A stretch of DNA of 64,000 bases from Incurvaria masculella (taxonomy: Eukaryota > Arthropoda > Insecta > Lepidoptera > Incurvariidae), in NCBI GenBank assembly GCA_946894095.1, contig OX335641.1, positions 2,374,501 to 2,438,500 of the forward strand. Direction: 5' to 3'. The notes under the pieces are model-generated. The model was not told the DNA's origin. It searched no databases and worked only from the letters and a program-made list of their open reading frames with translations. Positions 22,719 to 34,446 of the stretch are shown here, piece after piece (the stretch's first letter is position 1; every line of letters starts with the position of its first letter). Both the position numbers and the translations under genes were made by a program.

Positions 22719-23632
22719 GATTCCGAAGATAACACATTCGAGCTGGCTAACTAGCAGCTAAACACGAACACTTGTCATTCTCCCTAATCGGCTATTAAAT
22801 ATGCAGGTGAATTTTACAAGATCTTTTTCAGGGCCTAATCCGAAACTATAGAAAAAGCGAAAAACACTCAAAAGAGTCATGAGGCCGATTTTGATAAAAA
22901 CGAAAACTGCATTATTAGATTTTTGGGAAAAAAAACCCAACAGGGAATTTGATTTTGATTAAAATAAAGTTTCCTGTATTATTGTACCAGTCAATACTGT
23001 CGTTTAGAAGGAACAAATCCTGTGAAGTGTGTCTCGATCCTACGCGTAGTGTGAACGGGCCCTTAGTGTGAAACCATACCTGTTCACGCAACAATAAGTG
23101 TGTCACAGGCCGAAGGTCAACTCTGTGGTCGGGCTCGGTTGGCCCATGATGAGGTATCATATGTCGACAACGATAGGAACTACATACACAAATCCAACGA
23201 TATAGGTACGGAGAACCTTGCGGGCTGCACAAATTCGTTTTTTTATTATGGTATGTAACTGGACATGGATGGATAATACGAGGAGCTCGGCGTGAGTCAG
23301 ACCAACCAAGAAGTTTGGTCAGAGCGGCTTTTTCATATTATTAAGAATTAAAATTGAAGATATTCTCAGAACTTGATGTAATAACTAGACATCGGATTAT
23401 ATGCATTTAAGCTTATAAGTATACTTTAATAGCGATATTGTATATTTTGGTACGTTTTCTTCGATAGTGCTTAAGGCGAATAATTCGCTTGAATTGCTAG
23501 GTTCTAAAAATAGGGCAAGTTTAGAGGTCCAGTGTTTTTTTAAAGTGTTAGGCGTGTTATAATATGCTGTCGACACATCCGCCTCGCACGCACTCAGCGA
23601 GCGCACTGAATGCAAGTCCTTGGAAATATTAG

Positions 23633-23965
23633 AAAAAACCGGCCAAGTGCGAGTCAGACTCGCACACGAAGGGTTCCGTACCATCGTACAATACTTACCA
23701 AAAAAACACGTTTTTTGTAGGGCCCCTTTAATTTTTATTATTTTATTATTTTATTATTTTACCTATTTCGGCAAAATAAATACACAATCTGTGAAAATTT
23801 CAGCTTCCTACCTGTAACGGTTAATGAGATACAGCCCTGTGACAGACGGACGGACGGACGGACGGACGGACGGACGGACGGACGGACGGACGGACGGACG
23901 GACGGACAGCGGAGGCTTAGTAATAGGGTTCCGTTTTCACCCTTTGGGTACGGAACCCTAAAAAA
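23633..23965 (+). mobile_element. GGAC element with the longest GGAC tract in the window
   Basis: Full copy. The (GGAC)n tract at about 23845-23906 has roughly 15 units, compared with 2-10 in the others. An A/T-rich ttttattatt array in the middle is also expanded. Confidence 0.9.
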
Positions 23966-23969
23966 TGAT

Positions 23970-24258
23970 TAAACAGAGTAATTAATGCTAGTTCACTATC
24001 GCAAAAGGTTCGTGGCAAATTAAATGCAGTTTTGTAAAAAAACCCCGGCTTGAAGGAATAAAGAAAATTGACACATTTATTAAAGCACCGGACAAACTCT
24101 GCTTGAAGAGGTCTCTGCAGAAATGGCGACAATCTCCAGTTCGGTCCTGTAACGTCAGTTGACGTCGAAAGGTCATTTTCAGCCTACGTCACAAGTTTGC
24201 ACCAGAAAATCTCGAAACATATATTAATGTTCATTTCCACAAGAATTATAATAAATAA
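23970..24258 (+). pseudogene. Degenerate hAT-type transposase C-terminus (dimerisation region)
   Basis: Three frames together preserve the family pattern. Lys-Asn-Pro-Gly is encoded at 24038-24049. SVDVERSFSAY is at 24155-24187. After a frame change, KFAPENLETYINVHFHKN-stop is at about 24193-24258. Val-Glu/Asp-Glu-Arg-Ser-Phe-Ser followed by ...ENL is the hallmark of hAT-family C-terminal dimerisation domains and related domesticated proteins. Frameshifts and the missing upstream catalytic region show this copy is dead. The GGAC element ends directly upstream, so the 5' part may have been displaced or lost. Confidence 0.6.
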
Positions 24259-24543
24259 AATAAGTTGTATATAATTTGTAGTTTAATAATGTGTGTAATA
24301 ATTACATCATAAGCCATACAATTACTTTAGCAATATTTTTGTATTGGACCCATTTCGGGTAAAACCCTCCTCCGTGGTTTTCCACTTATCTCTGTACTTT
24401 GCAGTCTTCAGCCAGTTTCAGCCCACCACCGCCGCTATTTCATCTAATCTCGCACAAGATCGGCTCCTCGGCGGGTGTTTCGTGGTTCCGACCATTTTAA
24501 TAGAATCAAATCGTCATCAAGTCCTCACAATCCATACTAAGGT

Positions 24544-24834
24544 AAAACCGGCCAAGTGCGAGTCAGACTCGCACACGAAGGGTTCCGTACCATCGTAAAA
24601 GATTGAATACAAAAAAATCACGTTTTTTGTATGGGGGCCCCCTTTATTGATTATTATTTTTTAATCTTACCTATTTGTTGTTATAGCGGCAAAATAAATA
24701 CATACTCCGTGAAAATTTCAGCTGTCTATCTATTACGGTTATTGAGATACAGCCCTATGACAGAGGGACGGACGGACAGCGGAGGCTTAGTTATAGGGTT
24801 CCGTTGGCACCCTTTGGGTACGGAACCCTAAAAA
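24544..24834 (+). mobile_element. GGAC element
   Basis: Full copy with a short GGAC tract (gagggacggacggac) and intact terminal palindromes. Confidence 0.9.
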
Positions 24835-24963
24835 CGAATAGAGGTCTGCACCTGACGGACGTGCCCACATGACTGACTTACAAAGTTTCGGACTTAAAAA
24901 ATCGAATGTGTGTCCCGACCCGAGGAATCCGGAGTTTCTGATTCCTGATACTGAATCCTGACC

Positions 24964-25182
24964 CTGAAGGGTTCCGTACCATCGTTCAATATTTAGCACA
25001 AAAAATCAGGTTTTTTGTTTGTTGACATTGAATTTTTATTATTTTGAAATTTTACCTATCTGTTGTTATAGCGGCAAAAATATATACACACTGTAAAAAT
25101 GTATACCAAGGATGGACGAACGGACAGCGGAGGCTTAGTAATAGGGTTCCGTTGGCACCCTTAGGGTACGGTAACCTAAAAA
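24964..25182 (+). mobile_element. GGAC element, 5'-truncated
   Basis: It starts at gaagggttccgtacc, missing the ccggccaagtgcgagtc palindrome. The core is shortened, the tract is reduced to two units, and the 3' hairpin is present with mismatches. Confidence 0.8.
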
Positions 25183-25399
25183 GAGAGCACCTGACCACAA
25201 AACCCCTATCGTTGACTATGTTTTTAACCTAGAAGTCCACCTGAGATCAGAAAAGAAAGGAGATGTGCTTTCTAGCACGCCTGGTATGAGATCTACTGTC
25301 TCCAAATTTTCTGAAACCACTAACCGTGTAGGTACGTACACGCCGAATAGGTATAGTCGCAGACGTATTGAATGGGTTAATGGTGGTGGGAACTGACTT

Positions 25400-25565
25400 G
25401 GCGAAGGCTTTTTGGTCGCATATTCGCGCGCGGATCGCTTGACTGGCTCACGTCACGAAGCGCGGCCGGCTTCCCATTCCATCATACGGTCAACTTGTCC
25501 ATACGGGCGGCGCGCGGGGCGCCCCGGCTAGCGCCCTCGTGCCACTTCTTTCTTTTTCTCTTCCG
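25400..25565. other. GC/CpG-rich island, possible regulatory DNA
   Basis: This is a short CpG-dense segment containing runs such as gcggcgcgcggggcgccccg and a CRE-like cacgtcacg, isolated in AT-rich repeat-filled sequence. In insect genomes such islands often mark promoters or exons. No open frame with convincing coding character or splice signals was found, so function is unknown. Confidence 0.25.
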
Positions 25566-25807
25566 TGGTATCATCATTGGCGGATAATAATGAAATAACC
25601 TACGACTCTACATAATTCTTTAGACCGATAAGCCCTTTCTCTACCTCGTATTAACAAGGTAGGTCTTGAGCTCAGTCAGGTTTGCTTAGGTCGTCCTGTT
25701 AGGTATTTCCCGAATAATCAAATAAACCCAACCAGCAAGCAATTGGGGAAATACTTACGTACCTAGGTATTAAAATGTAGCCGGAAACTTGAAAGTGATT
25801 GTAAATT

Positions 25808-26324
25808 TTAAGGTGGCCCAACCCGGCGGGACTAACTCAATCGCGGGCACGGTAAAAAAATCGTGCTGTTGCGCTCTGGGACCTTCTCTGTTTCAAAGAA
25901 AAAGACAGGCTCCGTGATGAGGAAGATGCAACATGTCCACAAAAAAGACAATGTGCATAGGTGTATGATTTGGTAAGATTTACGAAAATTTTAATTACAA
26001 AACGATTTATAGCTAAAAGTAAACCACGACCTCTGTAGTCAAAAATCTAACAAAAACCAAATAGATTACAAATCTTGATTAAATAAGCTATGTCTGATGA
26101 CTAATAAATAATATAATAATAAGTATAAAACGCGTGGAAAATCCGAACTTTCGAACGTTGTAACTTAGAAACCAAACACAATTTTACAATGCCAACGGTC
26201 ATCAGACATCTAGTTCGATCAAATAAAGCTATTTTGAGCAAAATTTGGGATCTCTGATAATTAATACATGGGTGATCTTCTTTCCCCGTTTGTATGGGGA
26301 GATGAGCGGGATGGGCCACCTTAA
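25808..26324 (-). mobile_element. MITE-B copy 3
   Basis: TTAA at 25808-25811 and 26321-26324. The inverted termini are present. Orientation is opposite to copy 1. The right-hand TTAA is shared with the next copy. Confidence 0.85.
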
Positions 26325-26871
26325 GGTGGCCCAACCCGGAGGGCGTAACTCATTCGCGGGCACGTTACAAAACCGTGCTGTTGCGCTCTGGGACCTTCTC
26401 TGTTTCAAAGAATAAGACAGGCTCCGTGATGAGAAAGATGCAACATGTCCACAAAAAAGACAATGTGCATAGTGTATGATTTGGTAAGATTTACGAAAAT
26501 TTTAATTTCAAAACGACTTATAGCTAAAAGTAAACCACGACCTCTGTAGTCAAAAATCTTACAAAATCGAAATAGATTATAAATCTTGATTAAAAAACCT
26601 ATGTCTGATGACTAATCTTTTTAATATGTTCTTACTTTATCTATTTCGTAATCCACCTCCAAAGTTATTGTATAAAACGCGCGAAAAATTCGAACTTTCG
26701 GACCTTATACCTTAGAAACCAAACAAAATTTTACAATGACAATGGTCATTAGACATCTAAGTTCGATCAAATAAAGCTATTTTGAGCAAAATTTTGGATC
26801 TCTGACAAGAAATATGGGCGTGATCTTCTTTCCCCTTTTGTATGGGGGGATGAGCGGGATGGGCCACCGTA
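26321..26871 (-). mobile_element. MITE-B copy 4, abutting copy 3
   Basis: It begins at the same TTAA that ends copy 3 and runs head-to-tail for ~545 bp. The far-right target site has mutated to GTAA. Confidence 0.85.
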
Positions 26872-27265
26872 AGAGTCGTTCATCACCCTATCATTTTCCC
26901 ATACTACGGATATATCTATTTATATGCTCTTAATGTTTTACAAGGTTTTTTAAAATTTTGGATTCTACCTATAATATATTGTCAAAATTTACGTCTGTAC
27001 CTATGTTTTATTTTTTTGATTAGGTAGGTATATCTTTTAGATTGGAAAATATTGGCTATAAAATTGGACAAAGTTGTCATTTTTTACCTTAATTTAATAT
27101 TTATTCTTACTGAAAAATACAGATATTTACAAAAAAAACATCATTCTGACATAGAATGAAGCTTTCTCAAGATTAAAATTTGACAACTTTTAGGGGGTAG
27201 GGAACTGTTAGGCCCGGAAGACGACGCCGTACTCTGCCTTGGCTAATGGACAAAGAATGCATTTC

Positions 27266-27641
27266 TTAAAGTGGGCCCGTAAGCATCAGAAAATTTCTCC
27301 TCCCATACAAACGTAGTTTACTAATAATTTGAAAACCACTATTCCAATTTACTTGATATTAGGTATCTAGTATCAGGCAACAAATATCTGTGTCTGCATG
27401 TCTTTGTTTTTTTGGTAAATGTATCCTGGCTCAAACCGCAGAAAAAACAAAATTTGTATGAAGACTTTATTTTTGCTTTCATTTGATTCTGTTTGGATTT
27501 TTCAAAAAAATAACCACGTGCAGACCCAGATATTTGTTTCCTGATAATAGATATTAAATATCAATTCAATTGGAACAGTCGTTTTCAAATGATTAGTAAA
27601 CTACGTTTGTATGGGGAGCATAGCTTACGGGCCATTCTTAA
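27266..27641. mobile_element. Palindromic TTAA-flanked element, copy 1
   Basis: TTAA on both sides. The ends ggcccgtaagc and gcttacgggcc extend into ~100-bp complementary arms (catacaaacgtagtttacta / tagtaaactacgtttgtatg; gatattaggtatctagtat and agatattaaatatc near the middle). Nearly the whole element is self-complementary. Confidence 0.8.
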
Positions 27642-27681
27642 GATTTTCAAATCATCGGTTTTAGCTGCCTTCACGACAGCC

Positions 27682-28056
27682 TTAAGGTCGGCCCGTAAGC
27701 ACCTGAAAATTTCGCCTCCCATACAAACGTAGTTTACTAATCATTTGAAAACCACTGTTCCAACTTACTTGATATTTGGTATCTAATATTAGGCTACAAA
27801 TATCTGTGTCTGCATGCCTTTGTTTTTTCGGTAAATGTATTCTGGGTCACACCACAGAGAAAACTAAATTCGTATGAAGATTTTCTTTTTGCATTCATTT
27901 CATTCGGTTTGGATTTTTCAAAAAAACAAAAGCATGCAGACACAGATATTATTACCTGATATGAGATATTAAATATCAATTTAATTGGAATAGCGGTTTC
28001 CAAATGATTAGTAAACTACGTTTGTATGGGGAGCATAGCTTACGGGCCGTTCTTAA
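27682..28056. mobile_element. Palindromic TTAA-flanked element, copy 2
   Basis: Same family, orientation and size as the copy 40 bp to the left, with TTAA at 27682-27685 and 28053-28056. The two copies differ at scattered positions, so they are separate insertions or an old duplication. Confidence 0.8.
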
Positions 28057-28849
28057 GTTACCAACGGTTATGGCAGGTAGGTACCTACACAACACACCTA
28101 TATTTCACGTATGTAATAGAATAGGTCAAACAACCGCGCGTTGATTTAAAGCAAGTAGTCGTGAATCCATGGGCTGCTTGTTTGGCTATTAAAAAGTTTA
28201 TAGAGAACACATGTATACAAATGATATGGTTACAACCTGTAACATTTGCGATAGATTTAATCAATTTAATTTAGTCCAATCCGTGTTCAAAATTTAATTG
28301 CTGTTTATATCTTTATCCACACAGAATTTATCCACTTATTTAGGTATTTCAGTACCTTCTGTGATCGATGGCTACGAAAAATCAAGACAAAATTTGGTAA
28401 TACGTTTCATACTTTCTGAGTTGTCCCTTAGCGTACAGGTACCTATTTTGTTCCTGCACATATGTATGCTTGAGGTATATCAGCTAGCTAGGTACCTATT
28501 TCGTTGCTTGAGGGTACTTACCGTATCCTGTGCCGTATCTAACCTACCGATTTGATTCCAATTGGATTCTTATTGTAAGGTACCTACTTATTGCTCTTTC
28601 GTAATGTTGGTTTTTTTACAGCTCAGCAGTTATCTTTTATTACATCAATTCGTGCAAAAGAAAGTCAAGTTGAGAGATTATCGGAGGCAAGCCTTACTCA
28701 CCGGCTCGGTTATCTGATAATCCACGAACAATGGACTTGAAAACTTTCTTACAAGAAAATAATTAATCCAATCGTGCGCGCGCCACTATAGCACAGTATC
28801 CAGTATGTATCACATTACACGGATCGATTTCACTCCAACGTTTCACGTA
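28057..28849. other. No recognised gene
   Basis: AT-rich, with many taggtacctac-type motifs. No supported coding frame. It lies immediately beside the CpG-rich island at 28850-29330. Confidence 0.4.
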
Positions 28850-29330
28850 ACAAGCACAATTTTAATTTCGCCAGAGCCTTCCTTCACGTGGCAACTCCGC
28901 ACAGGGAATTTAGGTTTTTCGAACAATGCACGCGCAGAAACGCACGCAAAACTTCTCGCAATTCGCTGTCCTTTTGCGAAAAAAAAAACAATATCCTCGC
29001 CTCGTCGCACAGTTCGCTGTCGATCGGTCGTCCGCCTGTCGGGCTTCGATTTCGTTGCACTATTCCGCGAATTTCATTCATAAACTGGCTAATTGTGGCG
29101 TTTATTTTGGGAGATTCACCGCCAAAGCCGCAAGACGTCCCAGCTTGCGCTCGACAGAAACAAAACTGATAAAAAAACCTCGGACGAACGGAAAGGACAA
29201 CACGGCGCGACCGGCCGAACCGAACCGAACCGGTATGAAGTTCGTGCGTACGAGAGAGACCGAGCGGCACAAATGCGATCAAATCAAGCGTATGCGCCGC
29301 TGGTGTTGCCCACACCAATGAATAGCTTTC
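28850..29330 (-). promoter_or_regulatory. CpG-rich putative promoter / 5' exon with initiator and DPE
   Basis: This 480-bp GC- and CpG-rich island sits in AT-rich DNA and is open in several frames on both strands, as CpG-rich leaders often are. On the - strand an arthropod initiator TCAGTT has its +1 A at 29167. A downstream promoter element GGACGT sits at exactly +28 to +33 (29140-29135), matching the Drosophila RGWYVT consensus and spacing. No TATA box was seen upstream. No coding exon of a matching - strand gene was recognised, so the transcript may be a non-coding first exon whose gene body lies further left or outside. Transcription from the + strand cannot be excluded. Confidence 0.4.
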
Positions 29331-29360
29331 CCAAAAATAACTTCTTAATTTTGTTGTCAC

Positions 29361-30302
29361 TCATCGACTTTGTCATGTTTCGTGTAGCTGAGTTTAATCG
29401 CGCCAGGTTTCATCAGTAACATTTTGTCATACCTAAATCAACCAAAAGGAAATAGGTACTCGCACCCAAATGCATTAGCAAGACATCATATTTTTATTCG
29501 ACGAATAATTTATTCGAACTCTACCTTGCGTTGGTGCAGTGAACAAATAAATACTTACGTCTGATCGGCTATTCCAAACTTTTGGGGCTGATTTTTCAAT
29601 AGTCTAATGAACAGCCAGATAGCTATTCGATGGATTTATTTACGCTTCTGCTTATCCATCTGATATAGTAAGTCCATATGTTTATAAGTAAAATTATAGT
29701 CAGATAAATGATAGAAGATATAATTCTCCAGCAATTACTATCTGTCTTTATATTATAGCACATAGTTAAATGCTTTAATATTATGGCGATTTTACTAAAA
29801 CGAATAATAAAAAGATGAAAGCTTTTCCGGATATAGGGATTAAGTTTATGCTTCTGGCAGCCCTAGCTGTGCGCAGCAACTTCGTAACAAAAACAAAACA
29901 AAACCGCCATCACATCACAAAATACAAAACCTATATATTATAATACAATACAGTCTATCATAAGATCGGTTTAGCACTTAGTTTAGAAGCTATCCCTGTA
30001 AATGACTATATTAGTTCTATCTTACGAGGCAAGGCTTATGCAGGTATCCATTTATCTTACTGGTGGCTCTCTGAGCTATAGATCTCGCGAGTCTGTATTT
30101 ATGTTCACAGCGCATCTTATAACAAAATCCTATTAATTTTCTTGCGGACCCCCAGGTGAGAATCTCAAAAGTACACCCGCAGGACGTCGGTCTAAATTTT
30201 TTTTGGTTTGTAAACAACCTGTACTATTAAAACTAATATTAGGCCCTAAATCCGTCCTAATTTCAGTATAGTTTCAGGTAAATGGTGACCTTTATCTAGT
30301 CT
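29361..30302. other. No recognised gene
   Basis: One short segment (about 30130-30195) matches, in reverse, 36525-36570 around cctgcgggt...gattctcacctg; it is a small dispersed repeat without further identification. Confidence 0.4.
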
Positions 30303-30852
30303 TTAAGGTGGCCCAACCCGCTCATTTCCCCATACAAAAGGGGAAAGAAGATCACGCCTATATTTCTTGTCAGAGATCCAAAATTTTGCTCAATATAGCT
30401 TTATTTGATTGAACTAGATGTCTGATGACCATTGGCATTGTAAAATTGTGTTTGGTTTCCAAGTTATAACGTCCGAAAGTTCGGATTTTTCGCGCGTTTT
30501 ATACAATTACTTTGGAGGTGGATTACGCAATGATAAAGTAAGAACGTCTTAAAAAGATTAGTCATCAGACATAGCTTGTTTAATCAAGATTTATAATCTA
30601 TTTGGTTTTTGTTAGATTTTTTACTACAGCGGTCGTGGTTTACTTTTAGCTATAAGTCGTTTTGAAATTAAAATTTTCGTAAATCTTACCAAATCATACA
30701 CTATGCACATTGTCTTTTTTGTGGACAGGTTGCATCTTCCTCATAACGGAGCCTGTCTTATTCTTAGAAATAGAGAAGGTCCCAGAGCGCAACAGCACGG
30801 TTTTGTACCGTGCCCGCAAATGAGTTGAGGCCGCCGGGTTGGGCCACCTTAA
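30303..30852 (+). mobile_element. MITE-B copy 5
   Basis: TTAA at 30303-30306 and 30849-30852, with intact GGTGGCCCAACCCG and CCGGGTTGGGCCACC termini. It is the best-preserved copy. Confidence 0.9.
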
Positions 30853-31184
30853 AAACATCTTTGAGATGTTATGCTAATTTCACAATTCATCGCATTCAAT
30901 ATCGAATTCAACTTCAAAGCAATCGCTAGCAGATGCGCGCCACGCTTTGATTTCGTCAGTTTGTCTCCGACGCGTCTGGCAGAGCGGCCGATCCCTCGCC
31001 TCTTACGTATTATGCCTTACAATTCGGGACCCTGCAAAGCCGAGTGTAAAGCAGTCGACTTTCATTGTCGCTTTCCCGCTTGGTAGCGAACATTTTTGGT
31101 GAATTTCTTCCAGTAAAATCTAGCGGTGATCGAAAAAGCGAAAACTGCAAAACATTAAAGAAATTAGCCTAAATAAAAAAACAC

Positions 31185-31505
31185 TAAGGCTGAGATAAAT
31201 ATGTAGTCGTAACAGAAACTAAGACTAACGAAACGTAGTACTTTGTGACGTCACTTTAGACACATTTTGTACGGACGAAATCTCAAAGTCATGCAAATTG
31301 ACGTCAGAAAGTACTACTTTTTGTTAGTCTTAGTTTCTGTTACGACTATTTATCTCAACCTTAGCATATCTTTGAGATTTTGTCCATACAGAATGATTCG
31401 AGATATGTCAAATGACGTCACAAAGTACTACTTTTCGTTAGTCTTAGTTTCTGTTACGACTATTTATCTCAGCCTTGTTTCTGTTACGACTATTTATCTC
31501 GGCCT
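31185..31505. repeat. Nested inverted/direct repeat array
   Basis: The left arm aaggctgagataaat...gtcgtaacagaaactaagac...gtagtacttt.tgacgtca (31188-31252) is the complement of an arm at about 31296-31366. A second right arm occurs at about 31400-31477, and a further 28-bp piece (gtttctgttacgactattta) at about 31478-31505. The structure suggests a foldback element followed by duplications of its right arm. A fragment of the GGAC element (aagggttccgtaccatcgta) follows directly at about 31505-31530. Confidence 0.7.
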
Positions 31506-31736
31506 AAGGGTTCCGTACCATCGTACATGATTTAAGGGAATTACGACAAATATATAGATGTTCTATCCGTATCGGGAAAACGGGAATTTTCACCTACTGC
31601 TGATTAGCTTAATCGCCACTTATCAAGGGCCTTTCATACCAGCTTGGAATCAATACCAGTACAAGATTATCACCACTTTAGTAATAAGGCCCTTAAGTGT
31701 TGATTAAAATAAATTAGCACTTGGTGAAAACCAGGC

Positions 31737-32281
31737 TTAAGGTGAGCCTTCCCGCTCAACTCCCCGTACAAAATTAGAAAAAAGATCATGCGCATATTTA
31801 TTGTCAGAAATCCAAAATTATACTCAAAACAGCTTTATTTTTTCGAAATAGATGTCTGATGACCATTCGCATTGTAAAATAGTGTTTGGTTTCTAAGTTA
31901 TAAGGAAAGTTTGAATTTTTCGCGCGTTTTATCCAATAACTTTGAAGGTGGATTACTCAACTATACAATGAAAACATCTTAAAAAGATTAGTAATCACAC
32001 CTGCGGTGTATCATACAAATGTATAATCAATTTGGTTTTTGTTTGAATTTCGACTACAGCGGTCGTGATTAAGTTTTAGCTATAATTCGTTTCGTAATTA
32101 AAACTTTTCGTAAATCTAACCAAATCAAACACTACGCGCATTATCTGCTTTATGTACATGTTGTATCCTCCTCATCACTAAGCTGTCTTATCTTTGAAAC
32201 AGAGAAAGCCCAGGAGGGCAATGGCACGGCTTTGTACCGTGCCCGCGAATGAGTTAGTCCGACCGGAAAGGGCCACCTTAA
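31737..32281 (+). mobile_element. MITE-B copy 6, diverged
   Basis: TTAA at both ends (31737-31740 and 32278-32281). The left terminus reads ggtgagccttcccgc and the right terminus gaccggaaagggccacc, so it is more diverged than the other copies. Confidence 0.8.
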
Positions 32282-32846
32282 TTTCATTACTGTGGAATGC
32301 AAAACTACTGGTTAAAAAATGATATCCAATTGAAGACGTCACTTTTTGTTAATATGTATTGAAGGAACCTTAACATGACTGGTTTAACAATAATCAATGT
32401 TTTTTTTACCCAGAGGAGGTCTCTCCGTGTTTTATCTGTGGCTTAATTTTAATCAGCGTTTGTGCACTCCGCAATAAGGATAACATCAGTGCAGACTTTT
32501 GAAGGGAAATATGCTGACGGCTGTTTCAGTCAGTTTACAGAATTATCGTTATTTTCGGTAAATGGCTTGCACGTTTCATATATTTCTGAATAAGTGTAAC
32601 AACAAAGAAATAAAACTATCGTAATGGGTTCAACCAAAGATGAAAGAAGTAGGCTGACCAAGTACGTATTTCGTTTTAAAAAATGTGCTTTCTTAAGATA
32701 TTTCATTTTAAAATTTTCCAAATGAAGCATAATGTCCCATAACCTTATGATGTTCGCAAGGAAAAATTGTCTCTATGACAAACACGAAAAACAACAATTG
32801 TTGTTAATTATTCATGTCATAAACTACAAGCAGTCCGGGTTCCGGG

Positions 32847-33626
32847 TTGGATAGGCTTATCCATCGATTTATATCTTTGTACATAATAATCTTTTCCGAG
32901 TCCAAAGAAGAACTTGAAATAATGCTACAACAGCTAAAAAACGGAAGCATCGAAACTGGCTTGGAAATCAACAGAGAGAAGAGCAAAGTAATGACAAACG
33001 GCACAGAAACACAGATATTATTAGATGGTGTGCAGATCCAGTACGTAAAAGAATATGTGTACCTAGGCCAGACAATATCCTTTCAAGACCGAATGTCCAA
33101 AGAAATCGATAGACGTATTAAACATACTTGGAATATGTACTGGAGCCTAAAAGACGTGATGAAAGGCAACCTACCAATAGGTGTTAAAAGTAAAATTGTC
33201 GACTCAAGTTTGTTACCAATACTCACGTACGGATGTCAGACTTGGTCCATCAACCAAACTCACGTACAAAAATTAAGAGTGTGTCAAAGATCCATTGAAC
33301 GTAGTCTCCTAGGCATAACAAGGCGTGACAAAATAAGGAATACACTGGTAAGAGAAAAGACAAAAATAAAAGATATTATTGTTCACACAAAAAAGCTTAA
33401 GTGGAAATGGGCCGGACACCTAATTAGGACTAAAGATGAAAGATGGACAAAAAGGACCACAGAATGGTACCCACGATATGGAAAAAGGAGCGTAGGACGA
33501 CAGAAGAAGAGATGGGAGGACGACATAGTTAAAATTGCTGGCAGAATATGGACAAGAAAGGCAAAAGAGAGAAAACAATGGGAAGAAATGGGGGAGGCCT
33601 TCACCCTGCAGTGGGGAGCACAGTAA
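32847..33626 (+). pseudogene. RTE-type retrotransposon ORF, C-terminal part (259 codons)
   Basis: The frame is open for 259 codons. Residues ~15-50 (SESKEELEIMLQQL..., GLEINREKSKVM) lie just after the RT active site. The YADD/FADD box itself is missing, replaced by unrelated residues at the truncated 5' edge. The remainder follows the RTE-clade C-terminus closely: VYLGQTIS, RRI..TWNMYWSLKD, LPILTYGCQTW, ERSLLGITRRDKIRN, KWKWAGHLIRTKDERW, GRQKKRWEDDI, WEEMGEAFTLQWG-stop. The uninterrupted frame implies a fairly recent, 5'-truncated insertion. It cannot be active because the endonuclease and most of the RT are absent. Confidence 0.85.
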
Positions 33627-34036
33627 TTTAAAAAATGATGTAGACTCTACTAATATTTAGGACTTAAGTTTTAAGATTAAGAGGAAATACCTATTCACAG
33701 CTTTCTTCTTTTTGCTTTACACTAACACTTTAAAAAATTACCACAATGTAATGATACCATCTGTGCTCATAAAAACAAACGGCTTTATTATTACATAATA
33801 ATCTACGGTTTCTATACAGCATCTGTGAGTTCTATAACGGCAAAGGCCGAAATATTACTTCTTTTCACAATTCGCTGATAGTGTTTCAGGATCGGTTCTA
33901 CTGTTTCCCGATCAGTACTGATAGATTCCTTACGGGGCCCCAGTCGGCCGCTTCAAAAAAAAACATAGATAAACTGTCCTTTTATTTTATTTTCGCATAG
34001 AGATCATGTAGATTTTATGTAATCAAACTGCCTGTG

Positions 34037-34348
34037 TTTTTAGGGTTCTGTACCCAAAGGGTAAAAACGGAACCCTATTACTAAGCCTCCGCTGTCCGTC
34101 CGTCCGTCCGTCCGTCCGTCCGTCTGTCCGTCTGTCACAGGGCTGTATCTCATGAACCGTAACAGAAAGGAAGCTGAAATTTTCACAGATTATGTATTTA
34201 TTTTGCCGCTATAACAACAAATAGGTAACATTATAAAATAATAATTATTAAAGGGGGGCCCCATACAAAAAACGTGTTTTTTTTTAATCTTATGCGATGG
34301 TACGGAACCCTTCGTGTGCGAGTCCGACTCGCACTTGGCCGGTTTTTT
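34037..34348 (-). mobile_element. GGAC element
   Basis: Full - strand copy, six to seven CCGT units. It forms an inverted pair with the copy 98 bp to the right. Confidence 0.9.
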
Positions 34349-34446
34349 CTATTTTAACGGAAAGTAAGCTTTATCATATTTCTGTTTTCTGAATTCCCTT
34401 GGACATCCTCATCTAATACATGGTTATTCGAAACTAAGTTTAACGG

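Noticed and set aside
28884..29360. 158-codon frame on the - strand and 93-131-codon frames on the + strand
   Set aside because: Overlapping open frames on both strands are expected in a CpG-rich segment. None has a recognisable domain, and the region looks more like a leader or promoter.
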